A stretch of DNA of 64,000 nt from Sorghum bicolor. Lineage: Eukaryota > Streptophyta > Magnoliopsida > Poales > Poaceae. A program made the translations under genes and the position numbers. Within the stretch, counting starts at the first letter, position 1, and each line of letters starts with the position of its first letter. Of the stretch, positions 44,644-54,750 are shown piece after piece. The notes beneath the pieces are model-generated. The model did no database searches, was not told the DNA's origin, and worked only from the letters and a program-made list of their open reading frames with translations. The DNA lies in contig NC_012873.2 in NCBI RefSeq assembly GCF_000003195.3, forward strand, positions 45,599,022 through 45,663,021, read 5' to 3'.

Positions 44644-44821
44644 TGTGCGGTCACTACGTGGTGTCGTGGAAGAGCTTAAAGGCGAACTAGCTAACATCCG
44701 CCTGAAATATATAGAGCTTAAGGACGACTTAGCCGCTGTACAATTCGGTCTAACCAACCGGCTTGGCAAGGTGGCTCGGGCTGTGGGTGTAGAGCATGTT
44801 CTAGACACAAATCGCATCTAG
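44644..44821 (+). pseudogene. third ORF of element E, 3' part
   Basis: This resumes the frame cut by F, in phase, and ends at TAG 44819-44821. The 58 residues are coiled-coil-like (LRGVVEELKGELANIRLKYI, LKDDLAAVQFGL) and unlike the basic N-terminal part. Because F inserted with a clean 5-bp duplication, the rest of the frame is undamaged. Function unknown. Confidence 0.7.
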
Positions 44822-45004
44822 TTTAATTTTGCTTAGCCGACTAATTTATTTTCCCTTTTATTCAGATTTCCTTCATTTACTTTGTAATCAATGTCTCGGC
44901 TTATATTGAATAATAAAGAAGTCCTTTGTTCGAATTATTTTGTCTCCACTTGTTTTTGTATTATTTTTGTCTACTTGAGAAAAATCAAAGAACAGGTAAA
45001 AAAA

Positions 45005-45020
45005 CAAGTGTGGGGGAGGA
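45005..45020 (+). promoter_or_regulatory. internal polypurine-like tract (E)
   Basis: CAAGTGTGGGGGAGGA. It shares AAGTGTGGGGGAG with the terminal tract of E (46315-46327), whereas C and B have AGCTTGGGGGAG at both places. Confidence 0.55.
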
Positions 45021-45671
45021 ATCGCCATTAAGGTAATCTTACATAAAAAAAATTTTCAGAATTATTTTTATTCCTCCTATGACAATTTAAATCTGATTTA
45101 TATGATAAAAATATTGCTAATAAAATAAAAAGATAAAAAAATAAATGAATACTCCATTTCCTTTGAAATTAAACATGCATACTCTTTATTCCTCGCCAAA
45201 AGCCTACCATTTATGAGCAACTTTTTATAAGGATCCCATTGCTTCTAAGTAATTGAGATTTGCGATATAGTAGGATGATTTGAAACTTGCTCACTTATGC
45301 AATTAACTTGGGGATTTATTTGATAAAATTAAAATTGCAAAAAGTCTGCTCTTCAATGATAGATAATTACCTACCAAGGCCAAATATATTACTCTTGATA
45401 AAAATTCTACAAATAGCTGCTTATTTGTTTTGAGTTGTGTCAAGTCTTGTTGACCCTTGTTAAGAGATTTATCATGCTCTCAAGATCAAGATCACGTACA
45501 CTCCAGATACATATATATGCCGCTTCTACACTAGGAGTGCGCAAAAACATGCCTTACATGTCCACCATACAAACACTCCATGTTTTAAAGAATGATCTCA
45601 CTAGGGCATCTTAGATAAAGACATGGGCTATGCAAAAATATATATATATAAAAAAGAGAAGAAAAAAAAAT

Positions 45672-45712
45672 GGGCAAGTGCCCGCCGTAGAATTAGGGGT
45701 ATAAAAATACCC
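45672..45712 (+). promoter_or_regulatory. conserved double stem-loop in the E 3' region
   Basis: Stem 1 is GGGC/GCCC around AAGT; stem 2 is GGGTAT/ATACCC around AAAA. The linking TAGAATTAGGGGTA is shared with B and C while stem bases change in pairs. Confidence 0.6.
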
Positions 45713-46288
45713 ACCTGAAAAAAATATAGGACACATGAAGGTCCTAAGTATACAAAAAAAAGATGAGCACATGAAGGCTCACAAAAAAATAAAAGAGTTA
45801 TGATAGCCATGTCTAGAAATACTTGATGAGATCATATCAACCAACGGAGTTGTTTATACCATATACCACACACTTGCACATCTTGATCTAAGGGTATGAC
45901 ACTTCTCTTCTTGGATCCGAGATTTGACTCGACAATACATATAAGGTAAGTATGCATTCTACTTGGTCCATACCCAAAACTCTAAATACAGCTTATAGAG
46001 GTAGGACGAATCAAGAGGTACTTTTACCTTGGTAAGGAACCAGAAACATTCTCGAGTGATTTGAGAGTATCATCTGAAGAGCAAGACTATTTTTTTCAAA
46101 AAGGTAAAAACCTAAGCTTTGAGCAAAGTTGAGTAAGAAGATTTGAATCCTAACTGTTCCATTTTTCAATTACTCAAGATGTTTTGGTAGGCACTCTGAA
46201 TGCTCATAAGTTCAGGTGAGGCTTGGAATAGTTTGTATGCAGGTTCATTATCAGGAGAAGTGGAACCATCTTAGCCCAAAAGCATAAG

Positions 46289-46329
46289 CTTTACTCGAGG
46301 ACGAGCAAAGGGCTAAGTGTGGGGGAGTT
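46289..46329 (+). promoter_or_regulatory. hairpin plus polypurine tract of E
   Basis: CTTTACTC-GAGGAC-GAGCAAAG (46289-46310, one mismatch) followed by CTAAGTGTGGGGGAGTT that abuts the 3' LTR. Confidence 0.75.
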
Positions 46330-47604
46330 TGTTGGCGTTTCTTAAAATACACTTTTCATACCGCCAACATGCATACAAACTCTATAAAATATCACCAAAC
46401 ATTAGAAATAGGGTTTTTTATGCTAACCAAATTCCACAGTTTTGGTGAACACATGTGTATGCAGGACACTAGGGTTTGAGCCGCCAAAATCAAAGAATTG
46501 AAGGCACATTTAATTCAAATATAGAAGTGCATCGAAATGCAATTGGATTCAAACTTAGAAGGCCGAGGAGCATCGTCTGGGCTTTGGGCCTGGGCCAACA
46601 GATCCAGCCAGGGGGCAGCCGCCCCCTAGGGTCGGCCGACCCCGGCCTGGCCCAGCTCCCCACCGCCTTTTGCAGAGGCGGTGCATGCGAAGCCCTAGCG
46701 CGGTTCCCGGCTGCATTTTGCAGTTTACCCCCTCCCAAACCGACCTTCCACACCTATATAAGGAAGGGGAGAGGGCCTCTCATTGATCATGATTCAATCC
46801 ATTCAAGCTTCAAGTCCACAAGAATAAAGAGAGATACAAGAGTAGTAGTAGAGAGGCGGAGCTTCCACTCATATCCTTAGACTCTAGTTAGGAATAGAAT
46901 AGGAGAGTGAGTTAGAGTGTAGAGTAAGAGAAGTAGCAAGCACCCGGTCCGTTCCCCTAGTTGCACTGGGCAGAAGGGCCGAAGTGCTGCCCGCTTCCCG
47001 AGCTGTACCTCTACAACCTGGAATACCATATTGGGGTAAGAAAAGGTTGTATTCTTCTTTTGTTCTAAGAAGTTATTGAGTAATCGTTATCGTGTTCTTA
47101 TAATCTTGCGGGTTCGTTGTCTATCTCTCGGTAGATACTCTAGTAGAGGGACTCTTGCTGGCTGGCGGGAGGACCTGCGCAACGCTAGAGTAGTAGCTAA
47201 TAACGTAGATGTGGTGTCTAGGTTAGAGGTTACCCTCATTTGCCTCGTATCCCACGGTTGAGGGGTCGGCAGCAGGTGGTGACAGCCCTGTTTGTCCTTA
47301 ATTTCCCCCACGTCCGGATACGGCGTAGAGCTACACGCCGGTATTACCTGGCAGACCAGGTACGCTCCGATGCCCGAAGTAAGATTAGAAAAGCACGTTG
47401 CCTTGCACAAAACTTCTACCATTAAGAGAACCTCACTACCTAAGTCATCCCTCTCACTTTACTCTAGGGTACACTTAGTTTAAGTCTCAAAACACCTCCG
47501 TTCCCTGTGAAATCTCGATACCCTGAATACCACCGGGTGAAGTGCTACAACGCTATTTCTGTGCGCTTGCGGATAATTGGCTGCATCGCTAAGAAATACC
47601 AACA
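46330..47604 (+). repeat. 3' LTR of E
   Basis: 1275 bp, TGTTGGCG...ACCAACA, about 27 substitutions from the 5' LTR by eye. Confidence 0.95.
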
Positions 47605-47609
47605 CTAAC

Positions 47610-48690
47610 ATTGATGCAGATTCCACCGAGGGCGATCAAGATAAGAAGGCCATCGCCATTGACTCTATGGCTGCCTCAATGGGCTACCCTAGGCTTCTTG
47701 TGCAGCGTGTATTAAGTTCATGTGTGGCACATGAGGAAGAGATGAAGATCCAGCACCACAATTTGATTCACATGTATCTCATTGTGAAGGGTTATCGTCT
47801 TCTCACTATCATTGATAGCAGGAGTTGCAAAAATTTAATGAGATCAGATTTGGTTGACAAGCTTGGCTTGACCACACGGCAACATTCGTATCCATATAAA
47901 CTTCAATGATTCAATAATAGTGGTAAGACTAAGGTAACTAACTAAATCAGCCCTACATTAGCTTCTTCATAGGTATTTATCATGATACTACTGATTTTGA
48001 TGTTGTACCTATACAAGCTTGTTCAATTTTATTAGGACGTCCATAGAAATTTGATAATGATGCTTTACACCTTGGTAGAACTAATGCATATACTTTCATG
48101 CATAAGGACAAGAAAATTACTTTGTTGCCTTTGTCGCTTATGGAAATTGTTAAACATGCTCAAGCGATTAACAATAAACCTCTGATAAATATTGATAAAA
48201 ATAATGGGATTAAGTTACAAGGAGGTATTTTTCTTGCTACAATTTCTGCTACTACTGAGTTATGTGATAATCCAAATGCACCATGTTATACTATATTTTG
48301 TCAACCTATTATGTCTTGTGCATTGTCTGTTGTCACTAACCTTTTGCATGAGTTCGTTGATGGGAAAGAGTCGAGGACGACTCTAATTCTAGAAGGAGGG
48401 GATGGTGAGGACATTACCAAGATGGAGTCAAGGACAACTCCAATTCAAGAAGGGGAGGATGATGAGGACATCATCACACTGGACACGTCTACACCATCGT
48501 CTTTTTCAAATTACAATTCGTCTCCAACTCAGCTGCCACGTCACCCTCAGATTCAGTAGACACGTCGTCAATGTTTCGATCATAACTTCTTCATACGACA
48601 TTGAAACATGAAAATCTTGCACTTATTGGAAAGGGGATGATGACGCCATTGTTTTGGATGCGGTCCCAGCCGTAAAACGTTGAGTGAATG
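47610..48690 (+). pseudogene. protease region of element X, right part
   Basis: Resumes X after the CTAAC duplication. One frame (to 47909) has a retropepsin-like segment in which the active-site position reads TIIDSRSCKNLM, without the normal glycine. After a stop and shifts, SILLGRP and the frame 48098-48559 (FMHKDKKITLLPLS, then acidic DDEDIITLD and SSPTQLP) complete the domain and tail. The tail matches 438-690. No RT follows. Dead copy. Confidence 0.75.
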
Positions 48691-48958
48691 CTAGTCATAC
48701 ATCAAGTGGACTGGAGTCACACGCCAAGCGACAGAGAATTGGAGGAAATTTGCTCCAATGAGCCTTGTTGGCCGGTGGGAATGGAAGGGAGAGTATAAAA
48801 AAGGTTACTCTTTTTTGGGGGCTTAATTCATGAATACCCTATTATTTTAGCTATACTTTTGTTTTTTCCTAATACACATGCATGTATATACTATATTACA
48901 ATTTTTTAAACAAAAATAATAGGTATTGAGTTGAGCTTGAATAATGCTAGGCCCGTCC

Positions 48959-49098
48959 ATGTGTAAGCATCCAACTGTGTGAATCTAGGACCATTGTATA
49001 GCTTTAGGATGAGAAGTTAGTAGCAAAAGGGCATTGCAAAAACACACAGTTGGATGTTTTATTTTTTGAATTAATACACAATTGGATGTTTACGCACT
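48959..49098. repeat. short inverted-repeat cluster
   Basis: CATCCAACTGTGTG at 48968-48981 is the exact reverse complement of 49043-49056. A third, slightly diverged inverted copy lies at about 49073-49098 and pairs with the first over a longer arm. It may be a small foldback element; no duplication was identified. Confidence 0.75.
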
Positions 49099-49720
49099 GA
49101 CATATCGTTAATTGGTGGCATGTCCCCATGAAACCAGATGGAACTATCTTAATCTAATTTTGCCCTTGCACGAAATGACTACTTGGAACAGGACTTAGGG
49201 CGTCCAAAAACTTGCAGGAAATAGGACTAACCCAGCATAGCGGAGTGCAGTGGCCCAGAACAGACCAGATCTGAGCGTGGAATCCCACACCGATGGACAT
49301 GTAGCTCTTATTCCCTCCTTTCTTCTAATCCTTGTGACTAATTAAAATTTGAGAAAATTATTTTCTTGTTCTAAAAAAGTTCCTCTTAGGTTTTTTGGTC
49401 TCTTTTTTGTCGAACTTAGCTATTTAGCCCTGAAATATTTTTTTTTGTTTCCTAGCCCTTTTGTTAGTTTGGTGGGATAATAGCGTTAAGTTGCACGTGA
49501 AAGTACTATTTTGCCTCTGGTGGAGATCAGCAACCTACGGATACAGATGCACTATACGGATCTTTCCGGTTGCTTAGTATCAATAATTTCCTAAAATGAA
49601 CTACAATATTTTGTCAAGTATGAAATCATTATTTTTAATATATCTATTTAAAATACATATAAATTCCGCAAATATAATCCAAGTGCACACGTACACAATA
49701 ATAAGTTCACAAAAATAGAA

Positions 49721-49860
49721 GATGTTCAAGTTCATATGACAACATACCTGAACAAGGTGCACACATACAAAAAGATGTTCAAGTTCACATGACAGTATCA
49801 TACATGAACAAAGGTGCACATATACAGAAGATTTTCAAGTTTACAAATATGAGAACAAAC
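49721..49860. repeat. imperfect tandem repeat, about 54-bp units
   Basis: Three diverged units starting GATGTTCAAGTTCA (49721), the same at 49774 and GATTTTCAAGTTTA at 49830, each with a GGTGCACA...TACA core. Confidence 0.7.
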
Positions 49861-50077
49861 ATATCTAAGTCTAAATCTTCTTTTACTTCTTGGGCTCATT
49901 GCAGGGCTAGAGAGGTTGTGTTTTTTTGCTTCTAGTACCCATGTTTTTTTGCTTCTTGTGCTCGTTACCCAGTTTGCCCAACACCGACGAGCCCTCCTCT
50001 GCCAGCCTCGCCGCGCCTTGCTCGACCAACCCCGTTGCACTAGACTAGATGCGAGGCCCGAGTGGGCAGTGCCCTGC

Positions 50078-52512
50078 TAAAGGGTCGAGATAGTGGATTA
50101 GAGGGGGGTGAATAGTATTTTCTAAAACCTATCACGTCGGCTAACCGAGACAAATGTGGAATTAAAACTATTGGTCTAACCAAGACTCCCTCTATCTAAG
50201 TTCCCTAGCATCTTGTAAAAGATCCTAAACAAGCAAACAGGTGCCACCTTAGCAAGAGCTCACCTAATTAACCAATTCTAGGAGCAAGGTCAAACAAATC
50301 TATGTCACTAGTACTTTACAAAGTGGGGAGCTCCTATACAACTAGTAAGCAAAAGCACAAAGCTCCTAAGCTCACTAGGTCAATAACAAGGCAACTATAT
50401 GTCAAATTAGAGAGCGCAACTTAGCTACACAAACTAAGCAATGTGACTAACAAGGTTACACAAACCAAATTAGCCATGCAAGGGAACTACTTCTAGCTAC
50501 GTAAGCAAGAAGGTAACTAGCATGCTACACAAGCAAAACTAGTTACAAAAGCAACTACACAAGCACAAGTATATAGAAAATAAATAGAAGCTTGTGCGTG
50601 GTGAATGCAAACCACCGAGAAGAGTAGACAATGTTAACATGGTGATTGTTTATCGAGGTTCACTTTGTTGCCACCAAGCGAAGTCCTTGTTGAGACAAGC
50701 TCCAAGGTTACCACCAGTCCTCTTCCTAGTGGTGACCCGCAAGTCACACTCTCCCACGTGGAGTGCATACCACAATCTCTAGCACTTAACCCGGCCAGAC
50801 CACTCGTTGTCCTTCACATCTCACTCTACTAGAGTTGCTCTTCGCAATCCCCGTGGGGTAAGCACTGTACCCCTCACAATCTCTTCTCCAGAGCACTACA
50901 CAATCCCTTGTGTGCTTCGACAGAGTCACAAGCCACCAAGCTATCTAGGAGGTGGAAACCTCCAAGAGTAACAAGCACCACCGGCTTGCAACACGAACAC
51001 CTAGTGCCACTCGATACAATCTCACAATGCAACCACACTAGAATCGCTCACTCACACAAATGGATGATCACTATCAAACATATGTGAGTTAGAGGGCTCT
51101 CAAGCACCACCACACAAGCCACCAAAGCCTTAGTGTGCTCAGCCACTAGTCTAGCCCGAGCTCAACCTCTATTTATAGCCCAAAGCCAAATAGAGCCGTT
51201 GGAGCCCTTATTGCACAGAATGCATGGGCGTCGAACACTCCAACGCTAGGTGTCGGACGTGCCTCCCCAGCGTCTGACGCTCATAGGACAGTCACGTGTC
51301 ATTAGCCGTTTGAACTTAATCGTTGCCACCAATGGCTAACTCACACATGCGCCTAAAACAGTAGCATTGGATGCTCTGACAGTCCACAACGGACGCGGAG
51401 CCTTAGCACCAGACGCTACTCAGAGAGGCCCCGAACTCTGTCACTCACCGTAGGACGCGCCCGACGGGTGATCATCGGACACGCCCCAGCGTCCGACGTG
51501 TACAACTCGCAAAGCCCTGAGAAATGCTACGTACGTTGGATGCTCTAACGCCTAAGCGTCTGACGCTCCAACAACTCACGAGAAACGTGTGTAGTTCAGC
51601 AACACTGCGTCTGACGCAGGTCTAGCGTCTGATGCTGCTGACCATAGTGTCCAACAAGTGTTTCTCTGTAAGAAACACTCTTGTGACTTCTCCGAAACTT
51701 TCCTCTGGTGCAACAGAAAATGAGCACTTCATTTCCACGAAAATGTTGAATCCCGCATCGCAAGCTTGGCAGGAGAGAGAGAGGATCCCAAAACCCTCTC
51801 TATCCTTCAAAGTCTATTGCCTTTGCAAATGTGATAACACCACCAAGTGGAGACCACCATGTGCATGTGTGATAGCTTTTCACAACACTTTGCCAAAGGA
51901 GTTAGCCTCTCAAACTTGCCACGCCACTCGATTCTAGCACATATGCAAAGTTAGATCGCTCAAGTGCCACTAGATGACCGATGTACAAACAAGTTTGCCC
52001 CTCTTGATAGTACGGCCATCTATCCTAAATCTGGTCATCAACTTCTCTACACACCTATGACCGATGAAATGAAAATGTCCTAGGTTATATCTTTGCCTTG
52101 CACATTCCATTCCAACTCCTCCAATATTGATGCAAAATATGCACCAACCAATCACAAATGATATGATCCACTTCATATCATCACGTGACCCTATTGGTTC
52201 ATCGATCTTGACCTCACTTGCTGTTGCCTTGGTCCATCGACATCAAGTCTTGCTCAAGCTTTATCATCACACGTGGTCACTCGCTTCAAAGCCTCCGACT
52301 TGCCCTTCACACTTACAACCGGCCTATCAAGCTAAGCCTCATTTTGATCTTCTCCATCTTGGTCACATGACTCCATGTCATGTCACATATGCAATGAGCT
52401 CCTTCATCATCACATATTCACTTGTGGACTAATCTTCTTTGTATCTCATATAAACACATATTAGTCCACCTAAGTTGATACTCAATTATCAAAACCAGAC
52501 AAAGACCTTTCA
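50078..52512 (-). mobile_element. solo LTR, SIRE/Maximus-type Ty1/copia, 2435 bp
   Basis: On the minus strand it starts TGAAAGGTCTTTG with TTTTGATAATTGAG following and ends CACCCCCCTCTAATCC...GACCCTTTA. The start matches the LTR start of element H (56259 leftwards). Flanks give a perfect duplication CCTGC (50073-50077, 52513-52517). The last dinucleotide is TA, a probable mutation of CA. No internal domain is present. It contains several CpG-rich GCGTCTGACGC-like motifs at 51270-51640. Confidence 0.8.
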
Positions 52513-52517
52513 CCTGC

Positions 52518-53466
52518 CTCGTGGCCCCTTGCCTGTTGCCTTGCACCACGTCACCATGCTCGGCTAGCCCTGTGGTGCCCTGCCCGACCAACCCCTTTTG
52601 GCTGGGTTGTGCACGTTTGGCCGCCACGGCCACTGGCGGAGCCACCGCCCGGCCACCCCGGGCGGCCGGCCGGGCTCCTCGCCAAAATGCAAAAGAAATT
52701 TTCTTTATATTTATGTAGAATTATGTGATTTTATAGTTAAATATTTTTGCTTAATGAGAATTGTCCGGGCTCTTGAAATCTTCTGGCTTCACCACAGGCC
52801 ACGGCCAAGCGGCTCGCTACCAACCCTAAGACCAGCCAGGACGCCATGCTTGGGCACGCCCAAGGTAGATCCTACGTTGGGCAAGGTGGATCTGCTGGCG
52901 GGACATCATCAATGTCGCCCTCCTCCGTGGCTAGTGGTGGCTAGGGTTTCCACTCGATGTCGCTACTTTTTTCGATACGATTTTGCCACTCACGTACAAA
53001 GGGGTAAGGCGCGGGCCAGTAAGGCTACTTCAATCTTTTTCGGCCGTGCCATGGGTGCTGCTTCATGGAACACATTGATGGAATCGACGGAAGGGCCAGA
53101 AAACCAAACAAAATTCGTCTCAGGGTCAAATAACAAGTTCGACAAAAGGAAGAGCCAAAAACTAAGAGGCACTTTTTGTAGGGCCAAGAAAATAATTTCC
53201 TCTCAGAATTTTGTTTAGATTTCATGAACCAATCATAAGATTAGATCTATGCATGGACCAAAATAGGATAATGGTCCATGAGATTTCTAATGGGCCGCTA
53301 GTTTAGAAGCCCCTGTTATGTTCGTATGTACAATTGTACATTCACTATTATTGAACATATATAGGAGCACACACTGTTAGTGATGTGGCTAAGAGTCAAC
53401 AATCATAAGATGACATTACATCTAGTGTTATACCTAGACACTACCCCCTTCATTACGTACTACAGT
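52518..53466. other. 3' flank of the peroxidase gene, no supported gene
   Basis: GC-rich at first (52620-52690), then AT-rich; open frames are short and lack known motifs. A perfect 16-bp palindrome ATGTACAATTGTACAT lies at 53326-53341. No clear poly(A) signal for the peroxidase could be fixed. Confidence 0.5.
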
Positions 53467-54750
53467 TCAGTTATCATGGACAACAGGTTTGGAGCAGCTA
53501 ATCCGTATCTGCCCAGCTGACCCCGTGAGTGGCGCGAGCCCCGACAGCTTAACCATGGCGTGCGCAAAGTCCTCACGGAACACCTCCTCCCCACGCGCTC
53601 CAGACGCGTACACGCGCACCCACCGCACGGTGCTCCCGGCGGTGAGCTGCTGGTCGGCGCGCAGGATGCCGCGGCCTTCCAACAACCTCGCGTAGTAGTG
53701 CGCGCCGAATCCCACCTCCCGTCCCTGCCTGTAATACCCCATCTCCATCGCCGCCGCACCGTCGTCGTCGCCATCGCCATCATCGCCGCCGCTGCCGCCG
53801 CACACCGCGCGCATCTCGCCGACCATGTCCGGATCAATGGAGTCGTCAGGCGCGCCGGTGCCGGCGAAGTTCCAGATCCTGTCGGCGAAGAACCTGCACC
53901 GCACCTTCCCGATGCTGTGCGCTCCTAACAGCGCGACGGTCTCCCGCTCCGTGAACTCCCGCCCGTGCCGCGCGAACGCTGCCAGCGTCATGCCGTACGT
54001 GGCGTTCGGCGACGGGATGCCGCCGGCGGCGGCGTCGTGGTAGAAGCTCTGCGCGCTGTCGCGGCGGCCCGTGAGGACCGGGTAGGTTGGTCCGCCGACG
54101 AGGACGACGCTGTCTCGCGCGGCGAGCGCCAGGATGTCCGCGCAGGAGACGGTTCTTGGACACGCTGCCTCCACTCTCCGCTTGATCTCCTCGATGGCGC
54201 TCATGCCTCGTAGCGACTGGTTTGGCCCGGCGTCGCGCTCTGATTTCCGGCCGCCGTCGACGACGTCCAGCAGCACCGAGGCGTCGCAGCCCTGCACACC
54301 GTCGACAATGTCTTGGCGTGTGCGCGTGTGAGCGTCGTCGTAGGTAAAGATGGTGAGACGGAGGATGACATGGAGATTGTTTGGTTGGTTTTGACGTACG
54401 TGGATGAAGCAGTCGTGGAAGAAGAGGCGGACGAGCGCAGCGGCGACGTTGGGGTCGGAGTGGTAGAGCTTGCGCATCGTGGACGAGATGATGTCCTCGG
54501 CGTCCGGGCATGTCTCGTCGTAGAACCCGAAGACCAGACCGGGTGAACTCGTCTCCGGCTGGAAGGTGAACGAGAAGGAGGAGGAGGATGAGTTGCCGCC
54601 GTTCTCGTCGTGTCCATAGTCATCATCGTCAGGTGAGAAATCGGCGGAGGACCTGCTGGCATCGCAACGGAGACTGACCGTGCTAAGGACGATGGACACA
54701 GCAGCTAGCAAGCAGATGGCTCTACGTGCCGGAGTTCCTAACGACGACAT
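53467..54750 (-). CDS. class III secretory peroxidase
   Basis: Two exons, 54750-54400 and 54291-53467, encode 391 residues; the first ATG is at 54750. Family enzymes use H2O2 to oxidise phenolics in the cell wall or vacuole. Residues 1-30 form a signal peptide (AICLLAAVSIVLSTVSL). A Ser/Asp-rich extension of about 40 residues precedes GFYDETCP (75-82). The distal haem site RLFFHDCF has Arg108 and His112; the proximal histidine is His242 in GAHSIG. The eight conserved cysteines are at 81, 114, 119, 161, 167, 249, 280 and 383. The protein is longer than the usual 310-350 because of the extension and a Gly/Asp insert at 281-297. All catalytic residues are present, so it looks functional. Specific substrate unknown. 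Confidence 0.93.
   Translation of the reverse strand: MSSLGTPARRAICLLAAVSIVLSTVSLRCDASRSSADFSPDDDDYGHDENGGNSSSSSFSFTFQPETSSPGLVFGFYDETCPDAEDIISSTMRKLYHSDPNVAAALVRLFFHDCFIHVRQNQPNNLHVILRLTIFTYDDAHTRTRQDIVDGVQGCDASVLLDVVDGGRKSERDAGPNQSLRGMSAIEEIKRRVEAACPRTVSCADILALAARDSVVLVGGPTYPVLTGRRDSAQSFYHDAAAGGIPSPNATYGMTLAAFARHGREFTERETVALLGAHSIGKVRCRFFADRIWNFAGTGAPDDSIDPDMVGEMRAVCGGSGGDDGDGDDDGAAAMEMGYYRQGREVGFGAHYYARLLEGRGILRADQQLTAGSTVRWVRVYASGARGEEVFREDFAHAMVKLSGLAPLTGSAGQIRISCSKPVVHDN
54292..54399 (-). other. intron of the peroxidase gene
   Basis: 108 bp, GTACGTC...GTGCAG, phase 0, between FFHDCFIH and GCDASVLL. It is a multiple of three without a stop, so the unspliced frame is also open; retention would insert 36 residues beside the distal haem pocket. 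Confidence 0.92.

Larger units (their letters stand above)
44822..46329 (+). other. 3' region of element E
   Basis: Non-coding. It holds a polypurine-like tract just after the third ORF, the double stem-loop at 45672-45712, and the hairpin and polypurine tract at 46289-46329. Patches such as CCTTGGTAAGGA-CCAGAAA are shared with B and C. Confidence 0.8.
8369..47604 (+). mobile_element. element E, Athila-like Ty3/gypsy retrotransposon with nested B and F
   Basis: Two LTRs (8369-9644 and 46330-47604) start TGTTGGCG and end ACCAACA. They are flanked by the perfect duplication CTAAC (8364-8368, 47605-47609). The own internal region, once B and F are subtracted, is about 7.4 kb: gag, protease-like/RT/RNase H, integrase, then an extra ORF at the usual Athila third-ORF position and a 1.5-kb 3' region. 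By eye the two LTRs differ at about 27 positions (about 2%). Frameshifts in RT and before the integrase zinc domain, plus several stops, show it is no longer autonomous. Confidence 0.93.
48691..50072. other. intergenic, old repeats, no supported gene
   Basis: A TATAAAA motif lies near 48796 but no coding region follows. The stretch contains the inverted repeat at 48959-49098 and the imperfect tandem repeat at 49721-49860. Otherwise I see nothing. Confidence 0.5.

Noticed and set aside
50094..52512. Alternative left end of the SIRE-type solo LTR at 50094 (TGGATTAG)
   Set aside because: Flanks would be GATAG/CCTGC, no duplication. Starting at 50078 gives CCTGC on both sides and near-inverted ends.
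52598..53218. 206-codon ORF next to the peroxidase
   Set aside because: No known domain, low-complexity GC-rich start, no splice or promoter support.
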